Assembly (NCBI RefSeq): GCF_900109035.1
Contig: NZ_FNYD01000002.1
Span: 372,001-436,000, forward strand
Direction of reading: 5' to 3'
DNA from: Cribrihabitans marinus
Lineage (GTDB): Bacteria; Pseudomonadota; Alphaproteobacteria; Rhodobacterales; Rhodobacteraceae
DNA: 64,000 bases
The notes under the pieces were generated by a model. It did no database searches, was not told the DNA's origin, and saw nothing but the letters and a program-made list of their open reading frames with translations. Positions 18,128 to 27,888 of the stretch are shown in pieces. Position 1 is the stretch's first letter, and every line of letters begins with the position of its first letter. The position numbers and the translations under genes were made by a program.

Positions 18128-19102
18128 TCAGCGACCGCGGATGCGCGGGTCGAGCGCGTCGCGCAGACCGTCACCGAGGTAGTTCACGCTCAGAACCGTC
18201 AGCGAGATCGCCATGCCGGGCCAGAACACCCGTTCCGGATATTGCTGCAGGTAGTCGGTGGCGTCGAACAGCAGCCGACCCCAGGTCGGGAAATCGGGCG
18301 GGAATCCGAGGCCCAGGAAGCTGAGCGCGCTTTCGGTGATGATCGCCGTGGCGATGCCCAGCGTGGCCGAGACCATGATCGGCGACAGCACGTTGGGCAG
18401 GATGTGGCGGGTGATGATGCGGGTATTCGTCGTGCCGATGGAACGCGCCGCCAGAACGAACTCGCGTTCCTTTAGCGCCAGAACGTCACCGCGCACGATG
18501 CGCGCCGTGGGCATCCACGAGGTGATGCCGATCGAGGCCACGATCAGGATGAAGATCCCCTGTTCCAGCCCGAAGGCCGCGTTCAGCGGCTCGCGGAACA
18601 ACAGCATCATCACCAGCAGGAGCGGCAGCAGCGGCAGCGCAAGGAAAAGGTCCGTCAGCCTCATGAGCGGCCCGTCCAGCCGCCGGAAGAACCCGGCGAC
18701 AACCCCGATGAACGAGCCCAGGATCAGCGCCAGCAGCATCGCGGTGATGCCCACCGAGACCGAGGTCTGCCCCCCCGCCATCATCCGGGCCAGCATGTCG
18801 CGGCCCAGCTGGTCGGTGCCGAAGGGGTGCGCAAGGCTCGGCCCCTCGTTGCGGGCGCGGATGTTGATCTTGGTCGGGTCGATGTCCCAGACGAACGGTC
18901 CCAGATAGACCGAGGCGACGATCGCCACGAACAGGATGCCGCCGATCAGCGCGCCGCGATGGGTCTTGAACTGGTCCCAGACATCCAGCCACTGGCTGCG
19001 CGGGGGCTGGGTCAGCTCCTCCAGAGGGCCGGCGGCGCCGGGCAGGGCGGTCGAGGCGGGGGCAAGCCCCTCGTCGGGAACCAGGCGATCCTTGTCAGTC
19101 AT
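18128..19102 (-). CDS. Peptide ABC transporter permease, DppC/OppC type
   Basis: This inner-membrane permease of 324 residues belongs to the DppC/OppC family. After a cytoplasmic N-terminal tail of about 45 residues and a first helix, the periplasmic region includes HPFGTDQLGRDMLARMM, the hallmark of this family. The cytoplasmic EAA loop that meets the ATPase is around residues 205-235 (LALKEREFVLAARSIGTTNTRI), and SALSFLGLGFPPDFPTWG follows. Its start overlaps the end of the upstream permease gene by eight bases, indicating translational coupling. With the DppB-type subunit it forms the channel for a peptide or related solute. Confidence 0.92.
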   Translation of the reverse strand: MTDKDRLVPDEGLAPASTALPGAAGPLEELTQPPRSQWLDVWDQFKTHRGALIGGILFVAIVASVYLGPFVWDIDPTKINIRARNEGPSLAHPFGTDQLGRDMLARMMAGGQTSVSVGITAMLLALILGSFIGVVAGFFRRLDGPLMRLTDLFLALPLLPLLLVMMLLFREPLNAAFGLEQGIFILIVASIGITSWMPTARIVRGDVLALKEREFVLAARSIGTTNTRIITRHILPNVLSPIMVSATLGIATAIITESALSFLGLGFPPDFPTWGRLLFDATDYLQQYPERVFWPGMAISLTVLSVNYLGDGLRDALDPRIRGR

Positions 19103-20102
19103 AGCGGATCCTCGGGTCGAGTATGCCGTAGAGCACGTCGGCGATCAGGTTGAACAGCACGATCAGCACCGCGAAGATGAAGGTCAGCGTCTGCACCATC
19201 GGCAAGTCGTTGGCCTGGATCGCGCCGATCAGCAGCTGGCCGATGCCGTTCACCTTGAACACCTGCTCGGTGATGATGGCGCCGCCGAAGATGGCCGGAA
19301 TGCCCAGGGCGATCACGGTGACGACCGGGATCATCGAGTTGCGCAGCACGTGCACCATGACGACCACATATTCGCTCATCCCCTTTGCGCGAGCGGTGCG
19401 CACGTAATCCTGGTTGAGATTGTCCAGCATCGAGGCGCGCATGAAGCGGCTGAGCTGGGCGGTGATCTGCAGGGCCAGCACCATCACCGGCATGATCATC
19501 TGTTGCAGCTGCTTGACGAAACTGTCCCAGCTGTCGACCACCAGCGTGGTGTCATAGATCGACGGGAACCAGCCCAGCTGCACCGAGAAGATCACGATCA
19601 CCAGGACGCCAGAGAAGAACGGCGGCACCGAAAAGCCGACCATCGACACGAAGGTGCCCATCTGGTCGAACCAGGAATACTGGCGGTAGGCGGAATAGAT
19701 GCCGATGGGCAGGGCGATGACGATGGCGACCACATAGGCTGTGCCCACCACCCACAGGGTCTGCGGCATGCGCTGGACGACGATGTCCATCACCGGCGAG
19801 CGGGTCTGCCAGGAGATCACGCGCAGATCGCCCTGCGAGAAACTGGTGCCGAGATAATGGTCGATCAGGACCTGCGGCTCGATCCAGAAGAACTGCACGA
19901 TCCATTTCCAGAACCGGATGTGCATCGGTTCGCCCAGCCCCAGCGCCTCGCGCATCTTTTCCTTGACCTCGGGCGGCACCGTCAGCGGCACCTGGGCCAT
20001 CGGATCGCCGGGGGCGAGTTCGAGCAGCAGGAAGATCACCAGGCTGATGAAGATGAGGGTCGGAACAGCCAGGATCAGACGTCGGATGGTAAAGGTCAGC
20101 AT
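19095..20102 (-). CDS. Peptide ABC transporter permease, DppB/OppB type
   Basis: This permease subunit of 335 residues starts MLTFTIRRLILAVPTLIFISLVIF, the typical first helix of the DppB family. An extended periplasmic loop (about residues 30-110) follows, with family motif GDPMAQ. The EAA loop is around residues 225-255 (YVRTARAKGMSEYVVVMVHVLRNS), and VFKVNGIGQLLIGAIQ completes the family signature. It lies between the solute-binding protein gene and the second permease gene on the minus strand, giving the order binding protein, DppB, DppC. The long first loop is usual for peptide transporters. Confidence 0.92.
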   Translation of the reverse strand: MLTFTIRRLILAVPTLIFISLVIFLLLELAPGDPMAQVPLTVPPEVKEKMREALGLGEPMHIRFWKWIVQFFWIEPQVLIDHYLGTSFSQGDLRVISWQTRSPVMDIVVQRMPQTLWVVGTAYVVAIVIALPIGIYSAYRQYSWFDQMGTFVSMVGFSVPPFFSGVLVIVIFSVQLGWFPSIYDTTLVVDSWDSFVKQLQQMIMPVMVLALQITAQLSRFMRASMLDNLNQDYVRTARAKGMSEYVVVMVHVLRNSMIPVVTVIALGIPAIFGGAIITEQVFKVNGIGQLLIGAIQANDLPMVQTLTFIFAVLIVLFNLIADVLYGILDPRIRYD

Positions 20103-20196
20103 TCAGGCGCCTTTTCGTGCATCTTGGTCATGCGGCGGGATGCGAAAGACCGCGCCCCGAGGTCAATCGGGGCGCGGCCGGGTCAGGCTCGGAAAC

Positions 20197-21906
20197 TCAC
20201 GAGCCTTCCTTGCGGTACCAGTCCGCAGCGTTCCAAAGCTCGCTGTCCCAGACGTTCAGGATCACGCCGCCCAGGGTGTTGGCATGTGCCGACAGGCGCC
20301 CCCGGTGGACCAGCGGAATCATCCCGCCATTCTCGACCATGATGTCGTTCAGGCGCTTGGCGATCTCGGCCCGCGCCTCGGCGCCGGCGGTCTTGGTCAG
20401 TTCAGCATGCAGCGCGTCGAACTCCTCGTTGCAGAAGCGGCTGATGTTTTCGCCCTGCCACTGGGTCTCGGGGCGCGGGGCCTTGTCGCACAGGCCGTTG
20501 CCCAGATAGCTCTGCGGGTCGGTGCCGTTGAAGGTGTTGGCATACATCTCGACATCGGCATAGAACTTCTGGAACGTGTCCGGGCTGCCCGGATCGCCGC
20601 CGAAGAAGACGCTGGCGTTGATGTTGCGCAGTTCCGAGTCGACCCCGATCTCGCGCCACCACTCCTTGATCAGCGCCTGGAAGTCCTGGCGCACGGCGTT
20701 GGTCGAGGTCTGGTAGACCAGCTTCATCGGTTCGCCATCGGGCGTCTCGCGGATGCCGTCGCCGTTGGTGTCGGTATAGCCGGCCTCCTCGAGCATCGCC
20801 TTGGCGCCCTCGATGTCCTGCGTGTCACAGGTGAAGGTGTCGGAGTTCACCGCGGCAGGCGCGGGCACCCAGTTGCAGGTGACCTTGCCGGCCTGGCCAT
20901 AGCCGATCTCGACCAGCAGCGGCCGGTCGATGGCCATCGACAACGCCTTGTAGACGGCGGGATCCTTCAGGAACGGGTGCGGATGCTTGGCGGTCGACCG
21001 CTCGCCCTCGGGCAGGTCGGGCGAGGCATCGGTCTGGTTGAGCATGATGCGCTCGACCAGCGGGCCGAAGCCGGCCACGGGCGTTCCCTTGCCGCCTTCC
21101 TGCATCTGCGCGATGACGTCGGGCGCCAGCTGCAGGTTCCAGGCATAGTCGAACTCGCCGGTTTCCATCACCGCGCGGCCCGCGGCGGTGGCGTCGCCGC
21201 CGCCCTTGAACAACACCTTGGCAAAGGCCGGCTTGTCGGGATCGCGATAGTTGGGGTTGGCCGACATGGTGATCACGTCGTTGGGCTTGAACTCGTCCAC
21301 CACGAACGGGCCGGTGCCGATCGGGTTGAAGTTCTGTTCGGTGCATTCCGGGGCCCTGGCGCCCAGGCAGTCGGCAAACTGGGCCGCCTGGATGATCGGG
21401 CTCTCGGCGCCGACGAAGGGGCCATAGGGGAACGGAGTCGGCTTCTCGAACGTGACCTTGACGGTCTGCTCATCCGGCGTCTCGACCGAGGTGACGCCTT
21501 CGAACTTGGTCAGCTGCGCGCAGCCGCCTTCGGGATGCATGCAGTAATCGGCGGTGAACTTGACATCCGCCGAGGTGAAGGGCGTGCCGTCCGACCAGAC
21601 CAGGCCGGGCGTGATCTTCCAGGCGATCGAGGTCAGATCCTCGCTCACGCCGCCGTTTTCGACGGTGGGGATCTCTTCGACCAGCCAGGGCACCAGATTG
21701 CCGTCCTGGTCGTAGCGGGCAAGCGGTTCGATCACCAGCGAGGAGGACTCGCTTTCCTTGGTGCCGCCCGACAGGAACGGGTTGAGGATCGACGGTGCCT
21801 GCCAGTAGATGATGCTGACCTGGCCGTCGGATCCGCGCTCGGCCTGGGCCACGGGCGCCAGAGCTGCGCCGGCGATGGCGCCGAGCAGGATTGTCTTGAT
21901 TTTCAT
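20197..21906 (-). CDS. Peptide ABC transporter solute-binding protein (SBP family 5)
   Basis: A periplasmic binding protein of 569 residues from solute-binding family 5 (dipeptide, oligopeptide, nickel, opine). A Sec signal peptide (residues 1 to about 22, ending in AQA) is clear. Family stretches include YWQAPSILNPFLSGG at the mature N-terminus, WKITPGLVWSDGTPFTSADV near residue 130 and GTGPFVVDEF. It would deliver its ligand to the two permeases encoded downstream. Gene spacing is 94 bases to dppB. The 276-base gap on its 5' side faces the divergent ATPase gene, so one regulatory region probably serves both arms. Confidence 0.92.
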   Translation of the reverse strand: MKIKTILLGAIAGAALAPVAQAERGSDGQVSIIYWQAPSILNPFLSGGTKESESSSLVIEPLARYDQDGNLVPWLVEEIPTVENGGVSEDLTSIAWKITPGLVWSDGTPFTSADVKFTADYCMHPEGGCAQLTKFEGVTSVETPDEQTVKVTFEKPTPFPYGPFVGAESPIIQAAQFADCLGARAPECTEQNFNPIGTGPFVVDEFKPNDVITMSANPNYRDPDKPAFAKVLFKGGGDATAAGRAVMETGEFDYAWNLQLAPDVIAQMQEGGKGTPVAGFGPLVERIMLNQTDASPDLPEGERSTAKHPHPFLKDPAVYKALSMAIDRPLLVEIGYGQAGKVTCNWVPAPAAVNSDTFTCDTQDIEGAKAMLEEAGYTDTNGDGIRETPDGEPMKLVYQTSTNAVRQDFQALIKEWWREIGVDSELRNINASVFFGGDPGSPDTFQKFYADVEMYANTFNGTDPQSYLGNGLCDKAPRPETQWQGENISRFCNEEFDALHAELTKTAGAEARAEIAKRLNDIMVENGGMIPLVHRGRLSAHANTLGGVILNVWDSELWNAADWYRKEGS

Positions 21907-22182
21907 TTTTCACTCCTTGTTGGACATCTGAATGTCTCGTTCTTTTTCCGCGTTTCCGCGGCTTGGATGTGTTCCGGCGGTCCGGGGCAACTTATTGAAA
22001 GCAAACGCGGAACGATGTCGGCATGTTACCTTGCATCTGTCCCTGGCCACCGATGACCCCCGCATCGAAACAGAGTTGAGGAAAAATGCAAGCCCCGCCT
22101 TGGCCAAATGGCGGAGGGTTTGACTTTGCCCGCATCACGGTCTTAGCGTTTCCGCAACAACCCGAATGGGCGAACAGGGAGC

Positions 22183-24009
22183 GTGCCGGTGCTGGATCAT
22201 CCGATTGCCGAGATCAGGAAACTGCGGGTCGAGTTCCAGACCAAGGACGGCCCCGTGGTCGGGGTCGAGGACGTGTCCTTTGATGTCTATCCCGGCGAAA
22301 CCGTCTGCATCGTCGGTGAATCCGGGTCGGGAAAGTCGGTGTCTTCGCTCTCGCTGATGCGGCTGGTCGAATTCGGCGGCGGCAAGATTGCAAATGGTGA
22401 ATTGCTGTTCGACCGGCGCGACGGGCATGAGACCAACCTGGCCGACCTCGACCAGGATCTGATGAAGCGGATCCGCGGCAACGAGATCGGCATGATCTTC
22501 CAGGAGCCGATGACAGCGCTCAACCCCGTCTTCACCGTGGGCCGCCAGCTGACCGAGGGGTTGCGGGTGCACATGAACATGAACCGGGCCGCGGCCGAGG
22601 CGCGGGCACTGGAATTGCTGCGTCAGGTCCGCATCCCCGAGCCCGAACGGCGGCTGAAACAATACCCGCACGAACTGTCGGGAGGTATGCGGCAGCGCGT
22701 GGTGATCGCCATGGCGATGGCCTGCGAGCCGCGCCTGCTGATCGCGGACGAGCCGACCACGGCGCTTGATGTGACCATTCAGGCCGAGATCCTGGCGCTG
22801 ATGGACCGGCTCAAGCGCGAGACCGGGACAGCGGTGATGTTCATCACGCATGACATGGCCGTGGTGGCGCAGATGGCGGACCGCGTGGTGGTCATGTATC
22901 GCGGCAACAAGGTCGAGGAAGGGCCGGTCGAACAGATCTTCGAGAACCCGACCCACGACTATACCAAGTCGCTTCTGGCGGCGGTGCCCAAGCTGGGCGA
23001 GATGCGGGACAAGCCCTGTCCCGAGCCGATGCGCCTGTTGGGTGTCGAGGGGCAGAACCTCAAGCCGGTCCCTGGCACGCAGGAAGTGCTCTTGCGTGTC
23101 AAGGGGTTGACCACGCGCTTCCCCGTCAAGGGCGGTTTCCTGCGCCGCACGGTGGCGAATGTGCACGCGGTCGAGGATGTCTCGTTCACCATCAACCGGG
23201 GCCAGACGCTCAGCCTTGTGGGCGAATCCGGCTGCGGCAAGTCCACGGCCGGCCGCTCGATCCTGCGGCTGGTCGAGCCTCTGGCCGGCGAGGTGGACCT
23301 GGACGGTCTGGACATCATGAAGCTGGACTCGTCCGGTCTGCGCCGGGCGCGGCTGGACATGCAGATGATCTTCCAGGACCCGTTCGCCTCGCTCAATCCC
23401 AAGATGAAGCTGGAAGAGCAGGTCGCCGAGCCGATGCGCAACTACGGCATCGCTTCGGGTTCGGAACTGCAGGACCGGGTGGCCAATCTGTTCGACCGGG
23501 TGCACCTGCCGCGCAGCTTCATGCGCCGCTACCCGCACGAGATGTCGGGCGGGCAGCGCCAGCGCATCGCCATCGCCCGCGCGCTGGCGTTGAACCCCAA
23601 GCTGATCGTCTCGGACGAGGCGGTGTCGGCGCTGGATGTCTCGGTGCAGGCGCAGGTGCTGAACCTGATGATGGAATTGCAGGCCGAGCTTGGTCTCAGC
23701 TATCTCTTCATCAGCCACGACATGGCCGTGGTCGAACGGGTCAGCCACTATGTCGGGGTGATGTATCTGGGCCGGATCGTCGAGATGGGACCGCGCGCGC
23801 GGATCTTCGAAAACCCGCAGCATCCCTATACCCAGGCGCTGATGGCGGCGGTGCCGATCGCCGATCCGCACAAGCGCAAGTCCGAGAAGGATCTGAATTT
23901 CAAGCCGATCCCGTCGCCAATCCACCCGACCGACCACGAGCCCGAGCCGTCGCGCTATGACGAGGTCGAGCCGGGACACTTCATCCTGCTCACCGACAGC
24001 GGCTACTGA
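22183..24009 (+). CDS. Dual ABC ATPase for peptide transport (DppD-DppF fusion)
   Basis: Two complete peptide-transporter ATPase domains are fused in 608 residues. The first (about 8-270) has Walker A GESGSGKS, signature LSGGMRQR and Walker [13 protein letters not shown]. The second (about 300-560) has Walker [10 protein letters not shown], signature MSGGQRQR and Walker [13 protein letters not shown]. In this second site Ala-Val replaces the usual Pro-Thr after the catalytic Glu; the Glu itself is kept. C-terminal oligopeptide-transporter tails follow both domains. The start is a GTG at 22183. It is transcribed away from the binding protein and permease genes, yet supplies the only ATPase in view. 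The next gene starts four bases after its stop. Confidence 0.92.
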   Translation: MPVLDHPIAEIRKLRVEFQTKDGPVVGVEDVSFDVYPGETVCIVGESGSGKSVSSLSLMRLVEFGGGKIANGELLFDRRDGHETNLADLDQDLMKRIRGNEIGMIFQEPMTALNPVFTVGRQLTEGLRVHMNMNRAAAEARALELLRQVRIPEPERRLKQYPHELSGGMRQRVVIAMAMACEPRLLIADEPTTALDVTIQAEILALMDRLKRETGTAVMFITHDMAVVAQMADRVVVMYRGNKVEEGPVEQIFENPTHDYTKSLLAAVPKLGEMRDKPCPEPMRLLGVEGQNLKPVPGTQEVLLRVKGLTTRFPVKGGFLRRTVANVHAVEDVSFTINRGQTLSLVGESGCGKSTAGRSILRLVEPLAGEVDLDGLDIMKLDSSGLRRARLDMQMIFQDPFASLNPKMKLEEQVAEPMRNYGIASGSELQDRVANLFDRVHLPRSFMRRYPHEMSGGQRQRIAIARALALNPKLIVSDEAVSALDVSVQAQVLNLMMELQAELGLSYLFISHDMAVVERVSHYVGVMYLGRIVEMGPRARIFENPQHPYTQALMAAVPIADPHKRKSEKDLNFKPIPSPIHPTDHEPEPSRYDEVEPGHFILLTDSGY

Positions 24010-24013
24010 GCGC

Positions 24014-25189
24014 ATGGCGCAACGCCTGTCCCCGCTCGAGATCATGACCCAGCTGGTCTCGTTCCCGACGGTCAGCCGGGACACCAACCTGCCGCTGGTT
24101 GATTGGGTCGAGGCGTATCTGGACGAACACGGCATTGCCTCACATCGCTGGCCCGACCCGGACCAGCCGCACAAGGCGGCGCTCTTTGCCCATGTCGGCC
24201 CGTGGGAGGAAGGCGCCGTGGTGCTGTCGGGCCATACCGACGTGGTGCCGGTCGACGGGCAGCCCTGGGACAGCGATCCGTTCACCGTCACCGAGCGGGA
24301 CGGCAAGTATCTCGGGCGCGGCACATGCGACATGAAGGGGTTCGACGCCATCGCCATCTGGGCGCTGGTCGAGGCCCATCAGCGCGGTGTCGCGCGGCCG
24401 CTGCAACTGGCGCTGAGTTTCGACGAGGAAATCGGCTGCACCGGCGCGCCGCCGATGATCGAGGCGATGCAGCCGGTCCTGCCCAAGGGCGCCGCGGTGA
24501 TCGTGGGCGAGCCCACGACGATGCAGGTGGTGACAGGGCACAAGGGCGGGTTCGGATACGACACGCATGTCATCGGCTTCGAGGTGCACAGCTCGCTGAT
24601 GCATACCGGGGTGAACGCGATCATGGCCGCCGCCCCGCTGATCGACTGGGCCAACCGGCGCAACGCAGAAAGCATGGCCGCGACCCCCTCGGAACTGGCG
24701 GCGCTGTTCGAGCCGCCCTGGACCACCGCGCATGTCGGTCAGATCGAGGGCGGGACGGCGCATAACATCACCGCCAAGGATTGCCGCTTTGCGATGGATT
24801 TCCGCATCGTGCCGGATGAGGATCCCGAGGCATGGCGCGGCGCCTATCTTGACCAGGTGCGCGAGGTCGAGGCGCAGATGCAGGCGGTGCATCCCGAGGC
24901 GCGCATCGACATAAGCCAGCGGTTCCGGGTTCCGGCGCTGACGCCCGAGACCGAGGGGGCGGCCGAAACCCTGGCCCGCGCCCTGACCGGCGACAACGCG
25001 CGACACGTGGTGAGCTATGGCACCGAGGCAGGGCAGTTCCAGGAGGCGGGTTATTCCGCGGTTGTCTGTGGACCCGGCGACATCGCCCAGGCGCATCAGC
25101 CCAACGAATACATCACCGTGGCGCAGTTCGAGGCCGGCGTCGCCTTTGCCGACAGGCTGGTGCGGCGGCTTTGCGCGGCATCCGGCTGA
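24014..25189 (+). CDS. argE: M20-family deacetylase, acetylornithine deacetylase-like
   Basis: This protein of 391 residues is an M20A zinc hydrolase closest in pattern to acetylornithine deacetylase, which releases ornithine from N-acetylornithine. GHTDVVPVDGQPWDSDPF near residue 75 supplies the first metal-binding His, GRGTCDMKGFDA the bridging Asp, and FDEEIGCTGA the catalytic Glu pair. The dimerisation insert starts near 175. The start is the ATG at 24014, four bases after the ATPase gene. Its operon position behind a peptide ATPase suggests that it trims an imported N-acylated amino acid or peptide, so biosynthetic ArgE activity is not assured. Confidence 0.83.
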   Translation: MAQRLSPLEIMTQLVSFPTVSRDTNLPLVDWVEAYLDEHGIASHRWPDPDQPHKAALFAHVGPWEEGAVVLSGHTDVVPVDGQPWDSDPFTVTERDGKYLGRGTCDMKGFDAIAIWALVEAHQRGVARPLQLALSFDEEIGCTGAPPMIEAMQPVLPKGAAVIVGEPTTMQVVTGHKGGFGYDTHVIGFEVHSSLMHTGVNAIMAAAPLIDWANRRNAESMAATPSELAALFEPPWTTAHVGQIEGGTAHNITAKDCRFAMDFRIVPDEDPEAWRGAYLDQVREVEAQMQAVHPEARIDISQRFRVPALTPETEGAAETLARALTGDNARHVVSYGTEAGQFQEAGYSAVVCGPGDIAQAHQPNEYITVAQFEAGVAFADRLVRRLCAASG

Positions 25190-25397
25190 TCCTGCGCGGA
25201 CTGGTTGAATTGCGCGCATCGGGAAATAGCTTGTACCCGAGACCCGCGCGGTGGACAAAGAGGGCGACGGATCGGGACCTTCGGGTTTCAGAGCGGTCCC
25301 GAGGGCCGGAAAGGCCTAGGCCGCATCGCAGCCGCCGAACAGCCCAGACCGCAGGGACACCCGTGCCGGCACACCGACAGAGAACGGAGACGCATTG

Positions 25398-26564
25398 ATG
25401 CCAGTCAAGAACCGCTTTGCAGAATTGCATGACGAGATTACCGCATGGCGACGGGATATCCACGAAAACCCCGAAATCCTGTATGAAACCCATCGCACAA
25501 GCGCGCTGGTTGCCGAAAAACTGCAGGAGTTCGGCTGCGACGAGGTGGTGACCGGGATCGGGCGCACCGGCGTCGTGGGCGTCATCAAGGGCAAGTCGGA
25601 CAAGGCCGGCAAGGTGATCGGCCTGCGGGCGGATATGGACGCGCTGCCGATCCACGAGGCGACCGGGCTGGACTATGCCAGCAAGACAGCCGGCGCCATG
25701 CATGCCTGCGGCCATGACGGGCACACCGCGATGCTGCTGGGGGCCACCAAATACCTCTCCGAGACCCGCAATTTCGACGGCACCGTGGTGGTGATCTTCC
25801 AGCCCGCCGAAGAGGGGGGCGCCGGCGGCAAGGAGATGTGCGATGATGGCCTGATGGAGCGCTGGGGCATCCAGGAGGTCTATGGCATGCACAACTGGCC
25901 GGGCCGTCCGATCGGCAGCTTCGCGATCCGCCCCGGCGCGTTCTTTGCCGCCACCGACCAGTTCGACATCACCTTCGAGGGCCGTGGCGGCCATGCCGCC
26001 AAGCCGCACGAGACCATCGACACGACCGTCATGACCGCGCAGGCGGTCCTGGCGCTGCAGACGATCTCCAGCCGGAATGCCGATCCGATCGACCAGGTGG
26101 TGGTCTCGGTGACGTCGTTCGAAACCTCGTCCAAGGCATTCAACGTGATCCCGCAGCGGGTCCAGATCAAGGGCACGGTGCGCACGATGAGCCGCGAGAT
26201 GCGCGATCTGGCGGAAACCCGGATCAACGAAATCTGCACCGGCATCGCCGCGACCTTCGGCGGAAGGGCCGATGTCACCTACATGAGTGGCTACCCGGTC
26301 ATGGTCAATTCCGAGGAACAGACCGAATTTGCCGCCGATGTGGCCCGCGCGGTCTCGGGCGGGTGCGACGACGCGCCCTTGGTGATGGGCGGCGAGGATT
26401 TCGCCTTCATGCTCGAGGAGCGGCCGGGGGCTTATATCCTGGTGGGCAACGGCGACACCGCCTCGGTCCACCATCCCGAATACAATTTCAATGACGAGGC
26501 GATCCCCGCCGGCTGCAGCTGGTGGGCCGAGATCGTCGAGCGGCGGATGCCGGCGGCTGGCTGA
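25398..26564 (+). CDS. M20-family amidohydrolase (hippurate hydrolase/aminoacylase-like)
   Basis: A 388-residue M20D metallo-amidohydrolase of the type that cleaves N-acyl amino acids or hippurate. Metal-binding features are visible: MHACGHDGH with the Cys and His ligands near residue 100, QPAEEGGAGG with the catalytic Glu pair near 135, and HN and H ligands further on. GLRADMDALPI is the family N-terminal motif. The start is the ATG at 25398 after a GGAGA site; a TTG directly before it is less likely. A 208-base gap without obvious signals separates it from the argE-like gene, but strand and function suggest one degradation module with the peptide transporter. Confidence 0.9.
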   Translation: MPVKNRFAELHDEITAWRRDIHENPEILYETHRTSALVAEKLQEFGCDEVVTGIGRTGVVGVIKGKSDKAGKVIGLRADMDALPIHEATGLDYASKTAGAMHACGHDGHTAMLLGATKYLSETRNFDGTVVVIFQPAEEGGAGGKEMCDDGLMERWGIQEVYGMHNWPGRPIGSFAIRPGAFFAATDQFDITFEGRGGHAAKPHETIDTTVMTAQAVLALQTISSRNADPIDQVVVSVTSFETSSKAFNVIPQRVQIKGTVRTMSREMRDLAETRINEICTGIAATFGGRADVTYMSGYPVMVNSEEQTEFAADVARAVSGGCDDAPLVMGGEDFAFMLEERPGAYILVGNGDTASVHHPEYNFNDEAIPAGCSWWAEIVERRMPAAG

Positions 26565-26588
26565 TCCCGCGCACCCGGTGGCGCGTTC

Positions 26589-27887
26589 TCAGTCGAGACC
26601 CAGGCGCTTGCAGAGTGTTTCGACAACCGCGTCCAGAGCGGCTTGACCCTCGGCCACGCTCTGTGACGCGGCTTGCCGGGCTGCGGCAAAGGCCGCGTCA
26701 TCCGTCAGCCAACGGTTGACCGCGCGGTGCAGTTCGGCGGCCGAATTCACCTCGACCGCGCCGCCGCCTGCAATCAGGGCGGCATAGGTTTCCGCGAAAT
26801 TGAAAAACCCGGGTCCGGTCAGCACCGCTGCACCGGCCTGGGCGGGCTCGAACGGGTTATGGCCGCCGATCCGCTCCAGCGAGCCGCCCATGAACACCAG
26901 CGGACAGAGCGCGTACCAGGTTCCGGTCTCGCCCAGCGTGTCCGCCATGAAGACCTGAGTGGCCTCTGTCACGGCTTCTCCGGCGCTGCGGCAGGCGCCG
27001 GTCAGCCCGGCCTGCTCGATCATCGCAGCGACCTCTGGGCCGCGCTCCGGATGCCGTGGAACCAGGATCAGAAGCAGCTCGGGATGATCCGCCAGCAGCC
27101 GCTTGTGGGCGTCCAGCACCACCGCCTCTTCGCCCGGATGGGTGGAACTGGCGACCCAGACCGGCCGCGCGCCGATATCCCGCCGAATGCGGGCCAGAGC
27201 GACCTCGTCCACCGGCAGCGGATCGGACAGCGCCTTGAGATTGGTGCCCGGTTGAACCCGCGCCGGATCCGCCCCCATCGCCAGCAGGTTGTCGGCGGAT
27301 TTGCGGTTCTGGGTCAGGAAGAGGTCGAACTGCTCCAGCAGGAAACCGGCCGTTTTCGGAAACCGGCGCCATTTGCGGACCGACCCGTCCGACAGGCGCG
27401 CGTTGATCAGCGCCAGGGCAAGGCCGCGGCGCCGGCCCTCGACGATCATGCGCGGCCACAGCTCGCTTTCCACAAACAGGCCGGCCTGAGGCCGCCAATG
27501 GGCATAGAACCGGCGCAGCGGCCCCGCCGCGTCGATCGGTGCGAACTGGTGACAGCTGCGCGGCGGCAGGCGTTTGGCGATCAGCCGGGCAGAGGTCGGC
27601 GTGCCCGAAGTGATGAGAAAGCTGTGCTGCGGCAACCGCCGCGCCATGCGTGTGATCAGCGTCAGCACCGAGAGGCTTTCGCCGACACTGGCCGCGTGAA
27701 ACCAGATCAGCGGCCCCGGCGCGCGGGTCAGCGACGGGTGGCCCAGCCGTTCCTGGCGGCGCTCCGGCGACACGCCGGCCTGCACCAGCTTGCGACGGAT
27801 CGTCCACCAGGCCAGCGGACCCAGGGCCGCCGTCAGCCCGCAATACAGACGGTAAAGCGGCGTTGGCACGCCGCCGTGACGGCTCAT
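26589..27887 (-). CDS. waaA: 3-deoxy-D-manno-octulosonic acid (Kdo) transferase
   Basis: WaaA (432 residues) transfers Kdo from CMP-Kdo to lipid A precursor at the inner face of the inner membrane. An N-terminal hydrophobic anchor (about 12-30) is followed by IWFHAASVGE near residue 60, ITSGTPTSARL, and FVESELWPRMI near 137, which are hallmarks of glycosyltransferase family 30. The nucleotide-binding half includes ASSTHPGEE and VPRHPERG, and a GGHNPFEPA loop near 345. The gene starts one base after the moaA stop, so the two are co-transcribed on the minus strand though functionally unrelated. Confidence 0.94.
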   Translation of the reverse strand: MSRHGGVPTPLYRLYCGLTAALGPLAWWTIRRKLVQAGVSPERRQERLGHPSLTRAPGPLIWFHAASVGESLSVLTLITRMARRLPQHSFLITSGTPTSARLIAKRLPPRSCHQFAPIDAAGPLRRFYAHWRPQAGLFVESELWPRMIVEGRRRGLALALINARLSDGSVRKWRRFPKTAGFLLEQFDLFLTQNRKSADNLLAMGADPARVQPGTNLKALSDPLPVDEVALARIRRDIGARPVWVASSTHPGEEAVVLDAHKRLLADHPELLLILVPRHPERGPEVAAMIEQAGLTGACRSAGEAVTEATQVFMADTLGETGTWYALCPLVFMGGSLERIGGHNPFEPAQAGAAVLTGPGFFNFAETYAALIAGGGAVEVNSAAELHRAVNRWLTDDAAFAAARQAASQSVAEGQAALDAVVETLCKRLGLD

Positions 27888-27888
27888 C

